In this document: one piece after another, positions 58,392-64,000 of the stretch
Layout: each line of letters starts with the position of its first letter
How positions within the stretch are numbered: the first letter of the stretch is position 1
Assembly: GCA_026874595.1 (NCBI GenBank)
Contig: CM049310.1
Location: forward strand, 79,913,056-79,977,055
From: Sipunculus nudus
Lineage: Eukaryota > Annelida > Sipuncula > Golfingiida > Sipunculidae
Reading direction: 5' to 3'
Length of the DNA stretch: 64,000 bases
Made by a program: the position numbers and the translations under genes
Notes under the pieces: generated by a model
Told to the model about the DNA's origin: nothing
The model's input: only the letters and a program-made list of their open reading frames with translations
The model's database searches: none

Positions 58392-61300
58392 GTAGCTTAA
58401 ATAAACAGGGAGGTCAATGGCCTCTTCAGCTGCGTGCGTGCGCATTTGCAAATTAACTTATTGTCATCATTTCGCATTTTACTCTGTCTTAGCATCACAA
58501 AAAATAAATATCATAACGGATTTGTCTTGTCTTTATAAAAAACAATAGGTACAACAACGATCCACGATGAAAAAAATTCGGCGTGGATTTGGGGCATTTC
58601 AATAAAATACATTTTTATTAAAGTATAGACGGCTTGCGGTTTTCATCGTTATAATTATATTTAATATTGCCTCTATTATCATAACAGCCAAATGTTACAC
58701 AAAATGTCCTCCCATATAATTCTTTCTATTTTTAAAAGATTTTTTTCCGGTTTCGAATATAAAATATGCATAGCCACCACCATTGTGCCGTTTATACTTT
58801 TATCAGGCCACAGAGAGCCAGCCAGGCTGCAGACGCAGTGGGTTCTTTCACTACGTCCATATTTAAGACTTCATCGAGCTTGAAGATGCCCTCCGCCACT
58901 TGGCTAACGCCCTATAACCGGATTTATACCAGGAGCTCCCGTGATCACGGCCCCTACCAAAGCCGCCATTAATGAAACTAACACAATAGGACGGTGTCAC
59001 AGACAATGCACCGCTCCCCAGAACATTGTATCAGGAATTTCTGAGGTGGCCTTTTCTAGCCTCACATTTTCATTTTATGTTTTTCATTTGATATGTTTTT
59101 CATATATTACGTTCAGGCATAACTTACATCTATTTATCATTTATTTGGAAATTAGACATGTAACAATGTTTTCCTTGTGTGTTTATATTTATTTATTCGG
59201 TTTTTCACATTTTGTCTCCTATTGTTTAAAACAACTCGGAGTCAATTACGTCGATTACTACCGCTTTCCTACCCGGCACTAGTGAACTTTCTGGGAAATT
59301 TGTACCCCAAGGTATGTCTGTGTGCTTTTCTCTTTGACATGTGTACGCAGATTGAGTCCCTGATTACAGATATTCAATCATTCATTATGGTTCACTTTCT
59401 ATACCTGAACGGACACCCATTCGTAAATGGCATTGATGCAACTTGTCATAACAATGTCATGTCCAATTCAACCTAATAAACACATTAATTCAACTGCATT
59501 TACCATTTTATATACTTGATTTTAGGAACAGATTTTTATACCTAAAAAATTACATATTTTCATAGGTATGTAATTGAAATAACTCATCTTGTCTGAACAT
59601 TTACTTTATACATACTTATACACTTACCTTTCTCATGTAACTTTTACTATCAGATTATTCCACATACACATTTCATGCACACCATTCATTCTTTCAAAAT
59701 TTCACTTTATTGTAAGTGCAACCATATATACTTAAAATATACAATATTAACCTCAACCAGCAAAGCTGGAGATATTTTTTCCCATTTTCATACACCAAAC
59801 AAAAAATATTATTTAAGTATAATTTAAACATTCTTTTTATACTAAACATATTAATATTTCGTAAATTCAATAACAACTCTCAGGCCTTCCTTCCACACAC
59901 ACACGCACGTATATATAAACATCCTTGTTCCAGTAATTATGCATGGGCATTGATGACTTCTCCTTTCAGGTTTTTCTCTCATATTTGGGGTCTATTTTTC
60001 TAAGTTCATATGACCCTGTATCACTTCATCCGAATATAACTACATCTGCATAAATTGTCTCGGTGTTTTCTTTTAGAATTTACACTTTTTCCATTTGGAA
60101 CTTACATGAATAATGACAATATAAAATTTGATAAAACTTACACCATTGATAATATACCACTTTTTTTCTATAAGTCTTTCCTACCTAGAAGTTTTCATGC
60201 TTACGCTATTTTCTTCTGCTAAATTTTCCATACATTGGTCTTGTTTTCATCTATTTATTCATCTTCACCAGTTTTTGCTTCTCTTTCACTTGCTTGCAAC
60301 TTATTACACTTGTTTACATACCCGATTTTGGGTGAGTGAGCAGCACTGTGCCTTCTCATTCAGCCTGCAAAACACTCAATAGCACTACTTTCATGCTCTA
60401 TAATATTCCCATTCACACTGTTTTTACTCACCTCTTTAAAACTTTAACACTGATTGTTGATCAACACTGAGCTTTATTCATCAGAACTATTTGTACAGTA
60501 ATACTGACCTCTCCCATTTGCTTTCAATACATGTTTATCATTCATGACTGCTCTATTTTCTCAAACAATTTATACCAATGTTATAGCGCTAGCGCAGGAT
60601 CTTGGTCTGAGGAATTTAGCCAAACACAAACAACAATAGATCTTCAAGTGGTAGAGACTTGGGCATATTCAGTAAACACAAATACAAAGCATACTGGTCA
60701 GTTGATGTGTCCAGCTCAGTGGTCAATTCAAATCTGCTGCTGTCCAGACATCTGGCAGCTTCGTTATACTTTGACCCTGATGCTACCTGGGTGACAATCA
60801 TGGCCTGCTGCTGATTCACAATGACACAATCATGCAAAGATACATACATTTACATTCTATTGCAGCCGTTAACTTAAATCTGTGTTCCTTCATGTTACTG
60901 ACACATACAAAAACTACTTGGTCAAATTAAATTAAACTTTACATCCACATGAAATGTGACCCTAAGATTATACATGTAGAAATTCGTATCAAACTAACCT
61001 ACAGCTATTACTTACTGTATAGATTACGACAAAGTTTAGAACTTCAACAGACACAGAATATCCACAACAATCATAATTGCAGCTCCACTTAATAATATAC
61101 CAGGCTGTTTTACTTATTGTGATAGGAATGTTGCAGTGTTCTAAATAATGAAGCTAATATGTATAATGCCGAGTGATTTATAGAAAAATTATTCTGGCCC
61201 AAGAAACAGACATACTGTGGGTGACTGTCCAGTGGGTTAACCACATGGTGTGACACACTGGTGAACAGACTGGCCCACAGCAATTGGCCCACAGCATGGT

Positions 61301-61470
61301 TCTTCACATATAAAGTTAATAGTACAGTTTGAAGATAAACAATTATTTAGTATCACTAAATTAAGCTCTTCCATACATATGTTTACCTTTATGAATTAGT
61401 TATGAAAAACTTTTTCTTATAAATTACACTGTCCATCTACATCAATACTCAAAATATTCACTGTTCCTAC

Positions 61471-61586
61471 TTTGAGACAAACACACCCTTTCTCTTTTCT
61501 GGTTGTAATTTTTTTCCAACACTTCATGTGTTTATAACATTGTTTAGTGCATGCAATCTTACTGGCCTTCTTCATGTAGCCAGCAT
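61471..61586 (-). CDS. Weak candidate exon of a Cys-rich basic peptide
   Basis: On the minus strand TTGTACTTTTAG gives a fair acceptor and CAAA|GTAGGA a fair donor for a 116-nt exon. It reads ASKIACTKQCYKHMKCWKK and then a Lys/Arg stretch and GCVCLK. The C-x3-C...C-x-C spacing and high Lys content recall defensin-like (CS-alpha-beta) peptides, but one cysteine pair is incomplete and no signal-peptide exon was found. It may be chance in G/A-rich text. The function is not established. Confidence 0.2.
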
Positions 61587-62924
61587 CTAAAAGTACAAAC
61601 CTATGAAGTTTAATACTGTCATTATTTAGCAAATAAAAACATTAGGATTAGGCTGGAGACCATTTTGTACATTTCATCATCATTATTTTAAAACACTTTC
61701 ACACTATATTATATACCTGACTGCATACACAGTTTATATGTAATTTGTCTTTCACTGAATTATTACCAAAAAAAGTTATATATCAAAGTTTTGTTTTTTT
61801 AATTATAATTCTTTAAAAAAAGGAACTTTACACCTATTTTTTCCATCCAGCAACTGCATTTCTAACACATTATATATCAGTTTATTAATCATATCTTCTC
61901 TTTCATTATATAAATCATAATCATGATATACATCATTTTTCCACTACTTACTGACTCCTACCTGCCATACACACTGTCCCTCCCAAAATGTTAAGTAGTC
62001 ACATATATGTGCATTATATGGGCCTTATTTATACATTCTTAGGAACATTATATATTACATAATCCTTGCTGTCATACACACTGTTAATTCACATGTAGCT
62101 TTTCAAAGGTGTGTTAAAGGGACATATCACACACATTAACAATTTATGCATGGTTATTTATGACATTATATTAGCTTTCATGCTTATAGGTCATCTCTAC
62201 CATTAGGATGTGCTTCAGTTTAACAACCTGTCCATAGCTGGACAACCATGTAACCCTATAGAGTTTGCTTTTTTTTTGTCATGTCTAACATAGACCTATA
62301 GCCATATTACTTCAGTCCCCCTCCTCCATAACATTTTGGAAAACCATCAAAAACCATTCTTAAATTCAGTGTCTGCACTTCCACTCAACCATTTATAACA
62401 AGCACTTGTATTCTCATTTTCTTTCCCATGCAAGTAATACACCATGTATTTCTTAGCTACAGGAAAAAACATTATTTTGGACACCGTTTACTTATTCTTA
62501 CAGCACCAAGTCACTTAACATAGACACTGTTTCAACTAGAGTTTTATTATACATATATCCATATTAAATTACATTTCTATTATACAGCATAAGTTATTAT
62601 TTATTTGTATTTATGTTAAGAACTTTTCTTGGAATAAAAAAACAATCATTACTTTGATTTATATACTTATTGAATATTATTCACATCTATGTATTCAATG
62701 AACACATTTTACTTCTTATGTTTTTCTTTAATAATTAAGGGGAAATAAGTACATAGCAAAACATCTACATCAATTTCATACTGTATGTATAAACTAATAA
62801 ATTTCACATATAACATACCTCATATCACTGTATGACTATAATTCTTATCTGTACAGTTCAAAGGATGCATTGCAGAAACACTGCACTGGAAAGCCCAGCT
62901 GCTGGCCTTAAATGTTACACCACA

Positions 62925-62946
62925 GCTAGGGATCTAGATCCCTAGC
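62925..62946. repeat. Perfect 22-bp palindrome
   Basis: GCTAGGGATCT followed directly by AGATCCCTAGC, with no spacer and no mismatch. Confidence 0.95.
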
Positions 62947-64000
62947 ACCCAACCCTCCTCAACTCCTCTCCCAACCCTTAAACTACCATATGCTGACATA
63001 ACAGCTTTTTAGCACACCATGAATGCATATGCTTAACAATTTCAATTGTTACTTCCTGGTACTTTGTACTGTGGAGGTTTTTCATGTTACAGTTGAGTTC
63101 ACTATTCATGTGAATCTAAGTTGGATTCAGTGCAAGTAAACAAGATTTCTGTAATTACCAAAACAGCTTAAACTAAAATTCGAGAACAAGGTACAATTCA
63201 GATACCTCTTCACTGCATCATTATACTGTATTTTTTCCACTTTTTCTTTTTTCAGTAATTCATTATTAACTGCTTTATGACATTTTCAGTATTATAATTC
63301 GGAAAAAGCCCTTGATATTACTTTATATTTACAAACTATCAAACATACTTTCATATTTATGCATCGCATGTAAACATCTTCATTTTCAATGTTTACACTA
63401 CAGTACACTGCCCTTTGCAACTGTGAAACACCTAGAACACGCTTTTACCCAAAAAAAAAAACTGTGGGCTGGCATTATAATACTTGAAATGAGAGTTTTG
63501 CCAGACCCTGTTTTGACCTATTATAGCCTTGGTAATATGACTTACACGTATTTTGTTAACTGTTACAACTCCTTACTACAACAAGTTATCAATTTATTTG
63601 ATTGTCCCACATGCAGCAAATGTTACTATGTTCCGGCTGTACATTTAAATGTTCTTCCAACACAGGGTCATTAAAGGTGTCCCTGCAAGTCGAGTTCCAT
63701 GCTACTTTTCAAAACAAGGGACCCATCGGTCTCGGTGTTCAGCTGTATGAAATATTGCTAATGTTAAATATGCAAACTATTCTATTGTGATGTTTTTCAT
63801 ATATATAAGCATAGGAGAAGCTAAGAAGAAAGGGGGCCCTCCTACTTGGTTATATTAAAGTTCTAAATATATGATTGCAAAACTTTTACTCTGACAAGAC
63901 TGTTATGAAGAAAAACAGTAAATGTTTTGAGATACTGTGATGCGGATGAAAAATTTACAGATGGACAGGCAAGTGGACAGAATAGACTAATATCTTTATT

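Larger units (their letters stand above)
58460..64000. other. AT-rich DNA with G-poor + strand, no supported gene
   Basis: Sampled lines from 59 to 63.5 kb have about twice as much C as G on the + strand (for example 62521-62580). Frames are short. Two minus-strand frames look slightly better than chance: 60616-60849 (77 codons, mixed composition) and the Cys-rich frame at 61417-61632. The skew could reflect a long transcribed region, such as a 3' UTR or intron of a gene beyond the right edge. A perfect 22-bp palindrome lies at 62925-62946. Confidence 0.4.

Noticed and set aside
57999-58451. 150-codon minus-strand frame overlapping H2B
   Set aside because: Its second half is the H2B coding sequence in the wrong frame and its first half is promoter DNA.

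Overview
The window looks like AT-rich animal genomic DNA, most probably from a bivalve or related mollusc. It has short exons in long introns with GT/AG junctions, an intronless replication-type histone H2B gene with a histone 3' stem-loop, decayed non-LTR retrotransposons, small inverted-repeat transposons, diverged tandem repeats, and a dispersed repeat whose ends match a type common in mollusc genomes. There is no prokaryotic gene organisation. Flanking DNA is about 30% G+C in hand-counted lines.

Region 1 (about 5.3-25.7 kb, + strand) is one partial multi-exon gene for an extracellular protein: a six-cysteine PAN/apple-like exon, four copies of a 93-nt Thr/Pro-rich exon, and two exons forming one C-type lectin domain that ends in a stop. 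Every internal junction is phase 1, so exons can be duplicated or skipped without a frame change. The 93-nt exon spread by tandem duplication together with its intron. The introns hold a long minisatellite, a piggyBac-like TTAA-flanked element, a hAT-like MITE, a dispersed repeat, a dead LINE and two SINE-like copies. The signal-peptide exon was not found.

Region 2 (25.7-48.5 kb) has no convincing host gene. It holds LINE ORF1 debris interrupted by a second LINE 3' end, two GC-rich foldback elements, a 78-bp tandem array, the 3' end of an L1/Tx1-like LINE on the minus strand, and further copies of the dispersed repeat.

Region 3 (48.5-51.6 kb) is a 12-copy satellite of about 130 bp that stops where a 5'-truncated LINE reverse transcriptase begins.

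Region 4 (51.6-57.1 kb) is the most unusual part: an island of about 50% G+C, rich in CpG, with decayed coding-like frames on both strands packed closely together. One frame carries a convincing PD-(D/E)XK (YqaJ/alkaline-exonuclease type) motif set. I infer an ancient insertion of a large DNA virus-like sequence. A herpesvirus-type source is possible but not shown. All its frames are broken.

Region 5 (57.1-64 kb) has an orphan H2B gene with octamer motif and 3' stem-loop, followed by about 5.5 kb of AT-rich DNA in which the + strand is poor in G. That stretch contains a perfect 22-bp palindrome and one weak Cys-rich candidate exon on the minus strand.
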